Shown: positions 1 through 5,306, counted from the stretch's first letter. The stretch is DNA of 5,324 nucleotides from Synergistaceae bacterium (GCA_017475805.1 JAFVEW010000242.1:1-5324), one strand, 5' to 3'. Numbers and translations: made by a program. The notes: generated by a model from the letters alone, not told the origin.

Positions 1-1184
1 ATTATAAAAATTAAATTTAACGTCGAATTTTTAGGATTATATTCGCTCTTAACGTCCACTGTAATATTGCCTTTGCTCGTATATTTCACGGCGTTGTCAA
101 TTAAATTAATGACGGCCTGCTTAAGTCTTAAAACGTCGCCGAATAAATGTTCAGGCATTTTATCTTCAATTTGCAGCGAGAAAGTTACGTTAGGTTTTTT
201 ATTGAGCTTGTGAATAGCGTAGCCTTTGCACTCCATAATCATATCCCAAAGATGATAATCACTCTCGTAGAGGTCCATTTTGCCTGCTTCGATTTTAGAA
301 ATGTCGAGAATATTATTGATTAAAGTCAGCAGATAATTTCCTGAACGTCTGATATTTTGAGCGGCCTGCTGAGTTTCTGTGTCATGAGACTCGGCCAGCG
401 CGTTTATAATCATGTCGTTAATTCCTAAAATAGCGTTCATAGGAGTTCTGATTTCGTGAGAGGTATTCGCTAAGAAATTGCTTTTAGTTTGATTTGCATG
501 GTTGGCAAGCTGCATCGAGGCTTCTGCTTTTTCTCTTGCATTTTCTGTCTCAGCGTGAGCCGAGAGTAACTGCCTGTAAGTCGGAGCTTCCATGTAAAAA
601 AACGTGAACACTAACATCAGTGTTGCAACTATATAAACTAATGGAATATTTTTCTTGAAAATATATTGAACGACAAAAGCATCAATTAATAATATAAATA
701 GAATATTCATGACTATAAATTGACCGTTGCCATAATTCTGCTGGTAAACAAGCTGAAGTATAAAAGCCTCAACAACGAACAAAATTCCAAAGCCCGGTGC
801 AAACATTGTGTAAAAATTTTCTTTAGCTCCGAAAACAAACGGCATGACTATGCTGAAACAAAGCGTAAATAAATTCACTTCACGAAATTGTTTTGATAAC
901 TGTCCCGTATATGCTGCTACGTAAGAGGCAAGGCAAAACGTATTGATATTAATAAGGACATAAAAAATTTTCATGTGAATATCCGTCGCGTTGTTCGTCA
1001 TGAATAATTCAATTATGACTTCAAAAAGTGCCGTTATAAAACACGTAAAAACTAAAAGCAAAAACCGCCTGTTGATGTCGGACTTAGTTGCCATTCGTCC
1101 GCCTAAAAAAAGTGCCATGACCATTAGGAACGGCAGCACAGATATTTCTATAAAATTTTCCTCGATGCTATTCAGAAAAATCAT
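1..1184 (-). CDS. Membrane sensor histidine kinase, C-terminus cut by window edge
   Basis: The frame stays open from an ATG at 1184 to the left edge, giving 394 residues with no stop. An N-terminal membrane region of about 200 residues has some six or seven hydrophobic stretches (near residues 12-29, 41-62, 72-91, 104-120, 130-147, 157-174, 181-198) with short loops and no sizeable extracellular domain. A helical linker (about 203-235) leads to the HisKA dimerisation domain with the H-box SHEIRTPMNAILG (phospho-acceptor His243). The start of the HATPase_c domain follows with the N-box at 350-369 (RLKQAVINLIDNAVKYT, Asn360 and Asn364). The D/G boxes and any receiver domain lie outside the window; the H-box type is common in hybrid kinases, so a C-terminal receiver is possible. 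An AAGGAG lies at 1200-1205, a rather long 15 nt before the ATG, and no better in-frame start exists before the upstream stop. The kinase class is very secure; the signal sensed is unknown. Confidence 0.95.
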   Translation of the reverse strand, partial: MIFLNSIEENFIEISVLPFLMVMALFLGGRMATKSDINRRFLLLVFTCFITALFEVIIELFMTNNATDIHMKIFYVLININTFCLASYVAAYTGQLSKQFREVNLFTLCFSIVMPFVFGAKENFYTMFAPGFGILFVVEAFILQLVYQQNYGNGQFIVMNILFILLIDAFVVQYIFKKNIPLVYIVATLMLVFTFFYMEAPTYRQLLSAHAETENAREKAEASMQLANHANQTKSNFLANTSHEIRTPMNAILGINDMIINALAESHDTETQQAAQNIRRSGNYLLTLINNILDISKIEAGKMDLYESDYHLWDMIMECKGYAIHKLNKKPNVTFSLQIEDKMPEHLFGDVLRLKQAVINLIDNAVKYTSKGNITVDVKSEYNPKNSTLNLIFI

Positions 1185-1221
1185 TTTCGACTCGCGAAAC
1201 TCCTTAAAAATTTTTCCGTTA

Positions 1222-1230
1222 AGTATATCA
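1222..1230 (-). promoter_or_regulatory. Extended -10 promoter for the histidine kinase
   Basis: Read on the minus strand this is TGATATACT, an extended -10 (TGn plus TATACT, one mismatch to TATAAT). Transcription would start near 1215, about 30 nt before the kinase ATG, leaving room for the AAGGAG at 1200-1205. The -35 region is poor (TTAATT-like at 18 nt spacing), which is usual for extended -10 promoters. Confidence 0.45.
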
Positions 1231-1278
1231 CTTTAATTAAGTAGGAATTAAGAAATAGAAAGATTTTAATTATGCCCG

Positions 1279-1287
1279 TGTTAGAAT
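1279..1287 (+). promoter_or_regulatory. Extended -10 promoter of the small peptide transcript
   Basis: TGTTAGAAT is an extended -10 (TGn plus TAGAAT). No good -35 box is seen 16-19 nt upstream. The predicted start near 1294 coincides with GGAGAGG (1295-1301), which is exactly complementary to the loop of the terminator at the other end of the same transcript. That coincidence is part of why I favour this site. Confidence 0.45.
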
Positions 1288-1294
1288 AAGCTAC

Positions 1295-1395
1295 GGAGAG
1301 GCATTTTGAAATTTGATTTTTGAATTTCAGAGTGAGGCTTACAGGGGAACACCCCAAGTAACCCGAAAAATTTTCGAGCGAAAGGAGGTGTTAGC
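1295..1395 (+). promoter_or_regulatory. Structured 5' leader of the peptide mRNA, with candidate Shine-Dalgarno sequestration
   Basis: About 100 nt of leader holds several self-complementary elements. GGAGAGG (1295-1301) can pair with CCTCTCC (1576-1582). TGAAATT/AATTTCA (1307-1313 with 1323-1329) forms a hairpin with a 9-nt loop. TGAGGCT (1333-1339) can pair with AGCCTCA (1531-1537). GGGG-aaca-CCCC lies at 1344-1355, and CGAAAA/TTTTCG forms an arm pair at 1364-1376. The Shine-Dalgarno AAAGGAGGTG (1381-1390) sits 7 nt before the GTG start; its 3' half plus spacer, GGTGTT (1387-1392), is fully complementary to AACACC (1348-1353). The pairings are read from sequence; that they form and control translation is inference. 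The leader matches no riboswitch consensus I know. Confidence 0.45.
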
Positions 1396-1497
1396 GTGAA
1401 AAAAATTATTCAGCTTCTGCTAATAATAAAACTCGTGAAGTCCGTAGCTGAACTTACACGAGCCATCGCGGATTTAGTCCACGAAATTAAGCGCTAA
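1396..1497 (+). CDS. 33-residue cationic amphipathic peptide, candidate type I toxin
   Basis: A GTG-initiated 33-codon ORF ends in TAA at 1495-1497, 7 nt after the near-perfect Shine-Dalgarno AAAGGAGGTG. The product begins MKKIIQLLLIIKLVKSV and continues with an amphipathic half ending in HEIKR. It has 7 Lys/Arg against 3 Asp/Glu. Hydrophobic residues at 10, 13, 17, 20, 24, 27 and 31 follow an exact 3-4 spacing, so a single membrane-seeking or self-associating helix is likely. Length, charge and amphipathicity resemble type I toxins such as TisB or Fst, but I see no clear sequence match to a named family. It has its own promoter and terminator and lies opposite a predicted antisense RNA whose terminator is built into this coding sequence. 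The main alternative is a Leu/Ile/Val-rich leader peptide for the downstream permease, though that gene appears to have its own promoter past the terminator. Confidence 0.68.
   Translation: MKKIIQLLLIIKLVKSVAELTRAIADLVHEIKR
1422..1462 (-). terminator. Minus-strand intrinsic terminator inside the peptide ORF
   Basis: On the minus strand CTCGTG, a one-base bulge and AAGT pair with ACTTCACGAG around a 10-nt loop, giving ten base pairs. TTTTATTATT follows immediately (1431 down to 1422). On the plus strand the same hairpin is not followed by a T-run, so it is directional. It faces the promoter at 1606-1614 and would end that transcript. Confidence 0.6.
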
Positions 1498-1516
1498 ACC
1501 TTATTAGTCAAGGTTT
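1496..1516 (+). other. Hairpin directly after the peptide ORF
   Basis: AAACCTT and AAGGTTT form a perfect 7-bp stem with a 7-nt loop. It begins within the peptide stop codon and has no T-run on either side, so it is not a terminator. It may protect the mRNA 3' region or be a recognition element for the antisense RNA, which carries the same hairpin. Confidence 0.5.
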
Positions 1517-1568
1517 CACATGAAACGAGGAGCCTCAATTCCACGCTTCAGTGAGCCTTAAATATCAA

Positions 1569-1606
1569 CGTCTGACCTCTCCCAGACGGTTTTATCTCTT
1601 TATTTA
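1569..1606 (+). terminator. Intrinsic terminator of the peptide transcript
   Basis: CGTCTG (1569-1574) and CAGACG (1583-1588) form a perfect 6-bp stem with an 8-nt loop acctctcc, followed by gttttatctctttattt. It would end the peptide mRNA at about 310 nt. Seven of the eight loop bases are complementary to GGAGAGG at the predicted 5' end, and ACCTC in the loop also matches GAGGT within the Shine-Dalgarno. Confidence 0.7.
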
Positions 1607-1614
1607 TTATAGCA
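1606..1614 (-). promoter_or_regulatory. Extended -10 promoter for the antisense RNA
   Basis: Read on the minus strand this is TGCTATAAT, a perfect extended -10 consensus (TGn plus TATAAT). The best -35-like hexamer, TTTAAC, is at 19 nt spacing and weak. The only thing it can serve in this window is the antisense transcript across the peptide gene, because the next minus-strand gene start (kinase, 1184) lies beyond the terminator at 1422-1462 and has its own promoter. Confidence 0.55.
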
Positions 1615-1620
1615 TGATAG

Positions 1621-1673
1621 AATTCACGGCGTTAAAGTTAAATAAAAATAATGAATGGTATAATTCACGTTAA
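1621..1673 (+). repeat. Paired AATTCACG...GTTAA motifs around the permease promoter
   Basis: AATTCACG followed by GTTAA occurs at 1621-1635 (two extra bases between) and at 1662-1673 (sharing the G). The two copies start 41 bp apart, close to four helical turns, and the second overlaps the -10 and start region. This could be a two-site operator. In AT-rich DNA it could also be coincidence. Confidence 0.25.
1656..1664 (+). promoter_or_regulatory. Extended -10 promoter for the permease
   Basis: TGGTATAAT is a perfect extended -10 with start predicted near 1671, leaving a leader of about 76 nt. The -35 region (GTTAAA at 16 nt spacing) is poor. It lies downstream of the peptide terminator, so the permease is probably transcribed independently of the peptide unit. 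Confidence 0.55.
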
Positions 1674-1689
1674 TTTGCAAAATCAAAAC

Positions 1690-1703
1690 TTTGAAATTTC
1701 AAA
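1690..1703. promoter_or_regulatory. 14-bp perfect palindrome in the permease leader
   Basis: TTTGAAATTTCAAA is its own reverse complement and lies between the predicted permease start site and its Shine-Dalgarno (AAAAGGA, 1728-1734). Its first ten bases also occur at 1305-1314. It could be a repressor-binding site; it is too short and AT-rich to exclude chance, and no cognate regulator is visible. Confidence 0.25.
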
Positions 1704-1746
1704 TAAAAATTAAATAAACTTAAACTTAAAAGGATTCGATATAAAA

Positions 1747-3348
1747 ATGTTTTTATTGAACTTTGGCAATAGCGACAAACGAAAACTACGCAGAGAACTT
1801 ACGCCGCTTAATGTTTGGTCGCTGGCTTTCGGCTGTGTTATCGGCTGGAGTGCTTATGTTATGCCTAGCGGACTTTTCCTGCCGAGTGCCGGGCCGCTTG
1901 GAACTATAATAGCTATGGAGCTTGCAACTGTCGTAATGTTAATAATTTCATACAGTTACAGCTTCATGATAAGAAAATTTCCGATGACAGGCGGCGAATT
2001 TATTTACGCTAAAATGGCTTTCGGAGATTGGCACGGATTTTTTTGCGCATGGTTTTTAAGTCTTTCATATCTTTCTGTTATCCCGCTGAATGCTACAGCT
2101 TTGAACTTAATCATGAGGGCAATGTTCGGGAACTTATTTAAGTTTGGATTTCATTACACTGTCTCCGGCTATGATGTTTATCTCGGCGAAATGATTATAG
2201 CTTTAGGAGCTATTGCTATTTTATTTTTTATAACTTCAAAGGGAATTTTAGCGACAGGCAAGCTGCAAACTTTCATGGTTTTTATCTTGCTCGGCGGAAT
2301 TTTTATTTTAATCGGCGCGGCTGTTTTGAGTCCTGCAGCAAAAGCCTCGAATCTTCATCCGATGTTTCGTCCTGCTACGTCGACTTTTACAAAAGGAATT
2401 TTAGCTCAGATTATCGCGATTTTTGTAACGGGGCCGCAGTCATTCGTAGGATTTGACACAGTGCCGCAAGTTATCGAAGAAGCAAAATTTTCTTCCGACA
2501 AAGTTAAAGTCGTCATGGACACAAGCATAATAATGGGAAGTTTTGTCTACGTAGCTTTGACAGTGCTTGCATGTTCAGCGTTCCCTGAAGGTTATTCGAG
2601 CTGGTTTGAATACATTAACGATATTCCTCATTTATCAGGCTTCCGCAGTATAGCAACTCTTAACGCTGCCTATACGGTCATGGGAACTGCAGGACTTGTC
2701 GTAATATTTTTGTCAGTTATAGCGGCAATGCTTACGGGTATCGTAGGATTTTACACGGCGACTTCAAGACTTTTATATGCAATGGCTCGCGACAGAATGA
2801 TACCCGCATGGTTTGAAAAACTCAGCGATACAGGTATGCCGATTAATGCAGGAATTTTCTGCGCTTCTATAGCGGCAATAACTTCTCTTTTAGGACGCGC
2901 TGTTTTAGGCTGGGTGTTCGACATGGCATCGCTTGGCGGAGCTATTGGCTTTGCTTATACATGTATGGCGGCGTGCAAATACGCTATTGCTGAAAAACGA
3001 AAAGACATAGCGATTTTAGGTTCATTAGGCGCGGCATTGTCAGGAGTAATGGCCTTGCTTTTATTCGTACCTATTGAAGGCTTGAACGTCTCATTGAGTC
3101 AAGAATCATATATTTTATTAATTTTATGGACAACACTCGGCGTTGCGTTCCATGTTTGGATAGGACTTGAAGCTAAAAAGAGAGACGAATATGAAAACGC
3201 CGAAGAAATTATAAAAGCATCATTAGAAAACATAGATTTAACTCAAGAAGATTTTTCAGCCCCGATAAGAGATTTCAATGCTGAATGGGAATGGGGAAGC
3301 CTCCAAGACATACACGAACACAACAACAGCGACGGCGAAGAAAAATAA
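1747..3348 (+). CDS. APC-superfamily amino-acid permease
   Basis: This 533-residue integral membrane protein should import or exchange an amino acid or related amine across the inner membrane, driven by an ion gradient or counter-substrate. It shows the expected run of about 12 hydrophobic segments up to residue 475. The unwound TM1 motif GCVIGWSAYV is at 29-38, followed by a GP-rich loop. The conserved TM6 segment FVGFDTVPQVIEEAK is at 233-247, and the APC signature SRLLYAMARDRMIPAWF at 340-356. A hydrophilic, mostly acidic cytoplasmic tail of nearly 60 residues (476-533) ends the protein; the usual APC length is 430-500. The ATG at 1747 follows AAAAGGA by 12 nt, and the next in-frame Met is already inside TM1. 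Family is certain; substrate cannot be read from sequence. It is a single-gene unit with its own promoter and terminator. Confidence 0.93.
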   Translation: MFLLNFGNSDKRKLRRELTPLNVWSLAFGCVIGWSAYVMPSGLFLPSAGPLGTIIAMELATVVMLIISYSYSFMIRKFPMTGGEFIYAKMAFGDWHGFFCAWFLSLSYLSVIPLNATALNLIMRAMFGNLFKFGFHYTVSGYDVYLGEMIIALGAIAILFFITSKGILATGKLQTFMVFILLGGIFILIGAAVLSPAAKASNLHPMFRPATSTFTKGILAQIIAIFVTGPQSFVGFDTVPQVIEEAKFSSDKVKVVMDTSIIMGSFVYVALTVLACSAFPEGYSSWFEYINDIPHLSGFRSIATLNAAYTVMGTAGLVVIFLSVIAAMLTGIVGFYTATSRLLYAMARDRMIPAWFEKLSDTGMPINAGIFCASIAAITSLLGRAVLGWVFDMASLGGAIGFAYTCMAACKYAIAEKRKDIAILGSLGAALSGVMALLLFVPIEGLNVSLSQESYILLILWTTLGVAFHVWIGLEAKKRDEYENAEEIIKASLENIDLTQEDFSAPIRDFNAEWEWGSLQDIHEHNNSDGEEK

Positions 3349-3360
3349 AGTTAGAAATGA

Positions 3361-3407
3361 GGAGTTAGGAGTTAGAAAATAAAAATTTCTGCTCCTAATT
3401 TTTTTTT
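3361..3407 (+). terminator. Intrinsic terminator of the permease gene
   Basis: TTAGGAG (3365-3371) pairs with CTCCTAA (3392-3398), with an inner AGAAA/TTTCT stem (3374-3378 with 3386-3390) and a short A-rich loop, followed by nine T (3399-3407). It starts 13 nt after the permease stop. The left arm is part of a tandem GGAGTTA heptamer (3361-3374). The minus-strand side lacks a T-run, so it gives little termination for the convergent serpin gene. Confidence 0.8.
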
Positions 3408-3411
3408 ATTA

Positions 3412-4623
3412 TTACTTATCGAACGTTTGTTTTCCTGCGAATAAAATTGTTCGTGTGTAATCGTCAACTATGAAATATTCAAAAGGACTGTCGGCATGGA
3501 AGACTGCTTTAGGTTTTACTTGAGGCGCGACAGCAGTAGCTTTGACCATCACGACAGCAGTAGCAGCGGCGGCTTCGGTTTTTTCTTCGTCGACGTCAAT
3601 GAATGTCTGGTGAATAACTTGGTCGATTTTTAGTTTTTCGTCTTTAGTAATCCCTGAGAAATTCGCATCATCAGAGAAAGCCAATTTTACTCCGAGCGAA
3701 GCAAAAAGATTTTTGAGTTCGTAGCGTTCTTCAGTTTTGAATTTAGGAATCCATAAATCAACGTTATATTCACGCATAGAAGCAACTAAATCATTAAAAA
3801 TTTCAGCGTTAAGTTCAAAAAATTTCAAGTCGTCTTTTAATTCGAGAGTGCCGGAATAGCCTGCAACCTTAGGCGGCAAGAAAATTATCATTGAAAATCT
3901 TCCGCCTTCGTAGGGGATACGAATAATTTTATTTCCGTCTCGTTCAGCGTAGAGGAAATCTCCGCGCTTTTTCATCATGTCGACTTCCGTAACGAGACAG
4001 CCGCCGGGATAAAATTTTTCTTTTGAAGTCATTTTTTTGTTGAATTTTGACTCCCAGCCTGCATTAAAATAAACAGCGTTCGTCAAAATCATCTGAGTGT
4101 CAGGTTCAACCTTTTTTAATAACTCAGGGATTTTTGCGTTAGTTTTGTCGCTGACCCATTTATTAATTGTCTTGCGTGAGTTTTCTGCGTCGCCTCTGAA
4201 GTCTAATTCTTTAGCAGTGCTTCCGTAATTCATGAGCAAATTTTCTTTGAAAAGGTCTTTAAGCGTTAAGCCTTCGCGCAGCCATACACGATTAGCCGAC
4301 GTAAAAGCCTTTTCAGCCTCGATGTCTTTCATGTAATTGCCGAGTTCAGCGTGAAAATCTTGACCGAAGCCTAAAGATTCTTCAATTTCGCGTGCTGTGT
4401 TGCCTTCTGCTCCTGCGTAGGCCATTCCGAAAGCTGAGAGAATGCTGTAGGGCGAGAAGAAATAATCTCCTGACTTGTTTCGCATTATTTTAGCGGCATT
4501 GAAGGCGAAATTATTTATATTTTCGTTAGCTGTCATAGCAAAGGACTCCTTGACTGAACTGAAACATGAAATTAAAAAAATGATTATAAAAAACCACGTT
4601 AGAATTATTCGCAATATTTTCAT
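3412..4623 (-). CDS. Exported serpin (serine protease inhibitor, family I4)
   Basis: This 403-residue protein is a suicide inhibitor that traps serine (sometimes cysteine) proteases through its reactive-centre loop. Residues 1-29 form an export signal; LISC at 17-20 fits a lipobox, so it may be a surface lipoprotein, though cleavage after SFA (27-29) is possible. Serpin landmarks follow in order: FSPYSILSAFGMAYAGAEGNT (56-76), TNAVYFNAGW (181-190), FSGITKDEKLKIDQVIHQTF (322-341), the hinge EEKTEAAAATAV (346-357), and PFEYFIVDDYTRTILFAGK (380-398). The small-residue hinge indicates an inhibitory serpin, but Lys348 takes the P15 place that is normally Gly. The loop between hinge and PF anchor is about 7 residues longer than in alpha-1-antitrypsin and contains an ATAV...VK duplication. 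The start is set by AGGAGG at 4635-4640, 11 nt before the ATG. It is convergent with the permease, divergent from the next genes, and has no partner in an operon. Confidence 0.95.
   Translation of the reverse strand: MKILRIILTWFFIIIFLISCFSSVKESFAMTANENINNFAFNAAKIMRNKSGDYFFSPYSILSAFGMAYAGAEGNTAREIEESLGFGQDFHAELGNYMKDIEAEKAFTSANRVWLREGLTLKDLFKENLLMNYGSTAKELDFRGDAENSRKTINKWVSDKTNAKIPELLKKVEPDTQMILTNAVYFNAGWESKFNKKMTSKEKFYPGGCLVTEVDMMKKRGDFLYAERDGNKIIRIPYEGGRFSMIIFLPPKVAGYSGTLELKDDLKFFELNAEIFNDLVASMREYNVDLWIPKFKTEERYELKNLFASLGVKLAFSDDANFSGITKDEKLKIDQVIHQTFIDVDEEKTEAAAATAVVMVKATAVAPQVKPKAVFHADSPFEYFIVDDYTRTILFAGKQTFDK
3528..3564 (-). repeat. 13-bp direct repeat in the serpin reactive-centre loop
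   Basis: CGACAGCAGTAGC occurs identically at 3528-3540 and 3552-3564, offset by 24 bp (8 codons), so the frame is kept. In protein it gives ATAVVMVK (354-361) followed by ATAVAPQVK (362-370). It lies exactly where the protease bait residues of a serpin are. Confidence 0.85.
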
Positions 4624-4676
4624 AGTTAAAATTACCTCCTCAAAAATTTTTGTTAAGACTTAATTATTATCGCGCC

Positions 4677-4705
4677 TTAATATGAAAAAATTTAGAAAAT
4701 ATAAT
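4677..4705 (+). promoter_or_regulatory. Promoter for the small membrane protein genes
   Basis: TTAATA (4677-4682, four of six to TTGACA), a 17-nt spacer and TATAAT (4700-4705) give a good vegetative-type promoter with start near 4712. A second TATAAT at 4712-4717 has no fitting -35. Because transcription would start after 4682, the ATG there cannot be the start of the following gene. I saw no convincing minus-strand promoter for the serpin in the shared 136-nt gap; CAAAAATTTTTG (4641-4652) next to the serpin ribosome site is a perfect 12-bp palindrome of unknown role. Confidence 0.5.
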
Positions 4706-4759
4706 TTCATGTATAATTCATTTATTCCCAAAAAGAAAGGAGGAAAGAAAAAATTAAAA

Positions 4760-5011
4760 ATGGAACGTGAATGTGTGTATCAAGATTTTTATGACGTTGA
4801 CCAACGTTACAGAGACGAAAAGACAGCTCACTCTATCGAATGTAACGCTTTGAAGGTAGATTTTTCAATAGCACGTGTTGAGAATATTCTTTCTGAAATG
4901 AAGGATGAAATAAGAGAAATGAATGCGAGAATTACCAATATGGGCTGGACTATAACGCTGGCAATCTCTATAGTTGGAATCGTTTTAGCATTGTTAAGCG
5001 TCTATAAGTAA
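4760..5011 (+). CDS. Small coiled-coil/single-span membrane protein, paralog 1
   Basis: This 83-residue protein is of unrecognised family. It has a soluble, highly charged N-terminal two thirds with a likely coiled-coil segment (about 35-60) and one C-terminal hydrophobic span at about 63-82 ending in VYK. The layout (amphipathic helix, then a terminal span) recalls phage XhlA-type holin-associated proteins, but that is topology only. It is paralogous to the next gene: both begin MExExVYxxxYD and both have NMxW at residues 60-63. The frame is open upstream to an ATG at 4682, but paralogy, the predicted start of transcription near 4712 and the AAAGGAGG at 4736-4743 all favour the ATG at 4760, although a 16-nt spacing is long. 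It is probably co-transcribed with the next gene, 25 nt downstream. Confidence 0.75.
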   Translation: MERECVYQDFYDVDQRYRDEKTAHSIECNALKVDFSIARVENILSEMKDEIREMNARITNMGWTITLAISIVGIVLALLSVYK

Positions 5012-5036
5012 AGTAAAAGAAAGAGGGAAAATAAAA

Positions 5037-5300
5037 ATGGAAACTGAATATGTTTATAAAAATGCTTACGATATTGAAGTCCATAGACTTGAAGAAAGAA
5101 TGGATAGCACGCTTTCAAGAATCGAGTCTCGTATGGACGCTTACTTGGCTCGTATGGACGCGAGGGATGCCAGAATGGAAGGACGGCTCGATACTATGGA
5201 AGCGAAACTTGGTAATATGAATTGGGCACTTAACATGTTGCTGGCTGTAGCAGGTATTGCGGTGGCAGGCGTAAGTATATATCTCGCAATTATTCATTAG
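5037..5300 (+). CDS. Small coiled-coil/single-span membrane protein, paralog 2
   Basis: This 87-residue paralog of the preceding protein is also of unrecognised function. After METEYVYKNAYDIE comes a coiled coil at about 17-60 made of near-exact heptads with Met or Leu at fixed positions (RMDAYLA, RMDARDA, RMEGRLD, TMEAKLG). One membrane span follows at about 64-85, rich in Ala, Val and Ile. A 13-bp repeat (5128-5140 and 5149-5161), 21 bp apart, underlies two of the heptads, so the coil may have grown by heptad duplication. AAGAGGG at 5021-5027 lies 9 nt before the ATG. Most likely it oligomerises through the coil while anchored by its C-terminus; whether the coil is cytoplasmic is not visible. 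Confidence 0.8.
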   Translation: METEYVYKNAYDIEVHRLEERMDSTLSRIESRMDAYLARMDARDARMEGRLDTMEAKLGNMNWALNMLLAVAGIAVAGVSIYLAIIH

Positions 5301-5306
5301 AATGAA

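Larger units (their letters stand above)
1422..1599 (-). ncRNA. Predicted antisense RNA, candidate type I antitoxin
   Basis: A minus-strand transcript of roughly 175 nt is delimited by a consensus extended -10 (TGCTATAAT, start near 1599) and an intrinsic terminator at 1462-1422. It would be fully complementary to the last two thirds of the peptide ORF and to almost the whole 3' region of the peptide mRNA, including its terminator hairpin. Both RNAs would display complementary loops (acctctcc on the mRNA, ggagaggt on the antisense), suited to an initial kissing contact. Converging toxin and antitoxin RNAs overlapping at the 3' end are known from Bacillus txpA/RatA and bsrG/SR4; similarity here is in layout, not sequence. 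No ORF of note is seen in it. Promoter and terminator are read from sequence; expression is inferred. Confidence 0.5.

Noticed and set aside
991..1236. Plus-strand ORF of 81 codons
   Set aside because: It lies opposite the N-terminal membrane region of the kinase, has no ribosome site or recognisable content, and is a shadow frame.
1295..1400. Riboswitch or T-box leader
   Set aside because: Hairpins such as GGGG-aaca-CCCC suggested an aptamer, but I found no match to the consensus of the c-di-GMP, TPP, SAM, glycine, ZTP or preQ1 classes, nor a T-box sequence.
3351..3375. GGAGTTA tandem heptamers as a mobile or CRISPR-like repeat
   Set aside because: Only two units are present and they double as the terminator's left arm; there are no spacers, target-site duplications or further copies in the window.
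4475..4663. Plus-strand ORF of 62 codons
   Set aside because: It is antisense to the serpin start, signal sequence and ribosome site, with no Shine-Dalgarno of its own.
4682..4759. Longer start for paralog 1 at 4682
   Set aside because: The ATG overlaps the predicted -35 box, the extra 26 residues are mostly encoded by the ribosome-site region, and paralog 2 aligns from the ATG at 4760.
5115..5297. Minus-strand ORF of 60 codons rich in His and Cys
   Set aside because: It is antisense to the well-supported paralog 2; its composition reflects the reverse complement of the heptad repeat.
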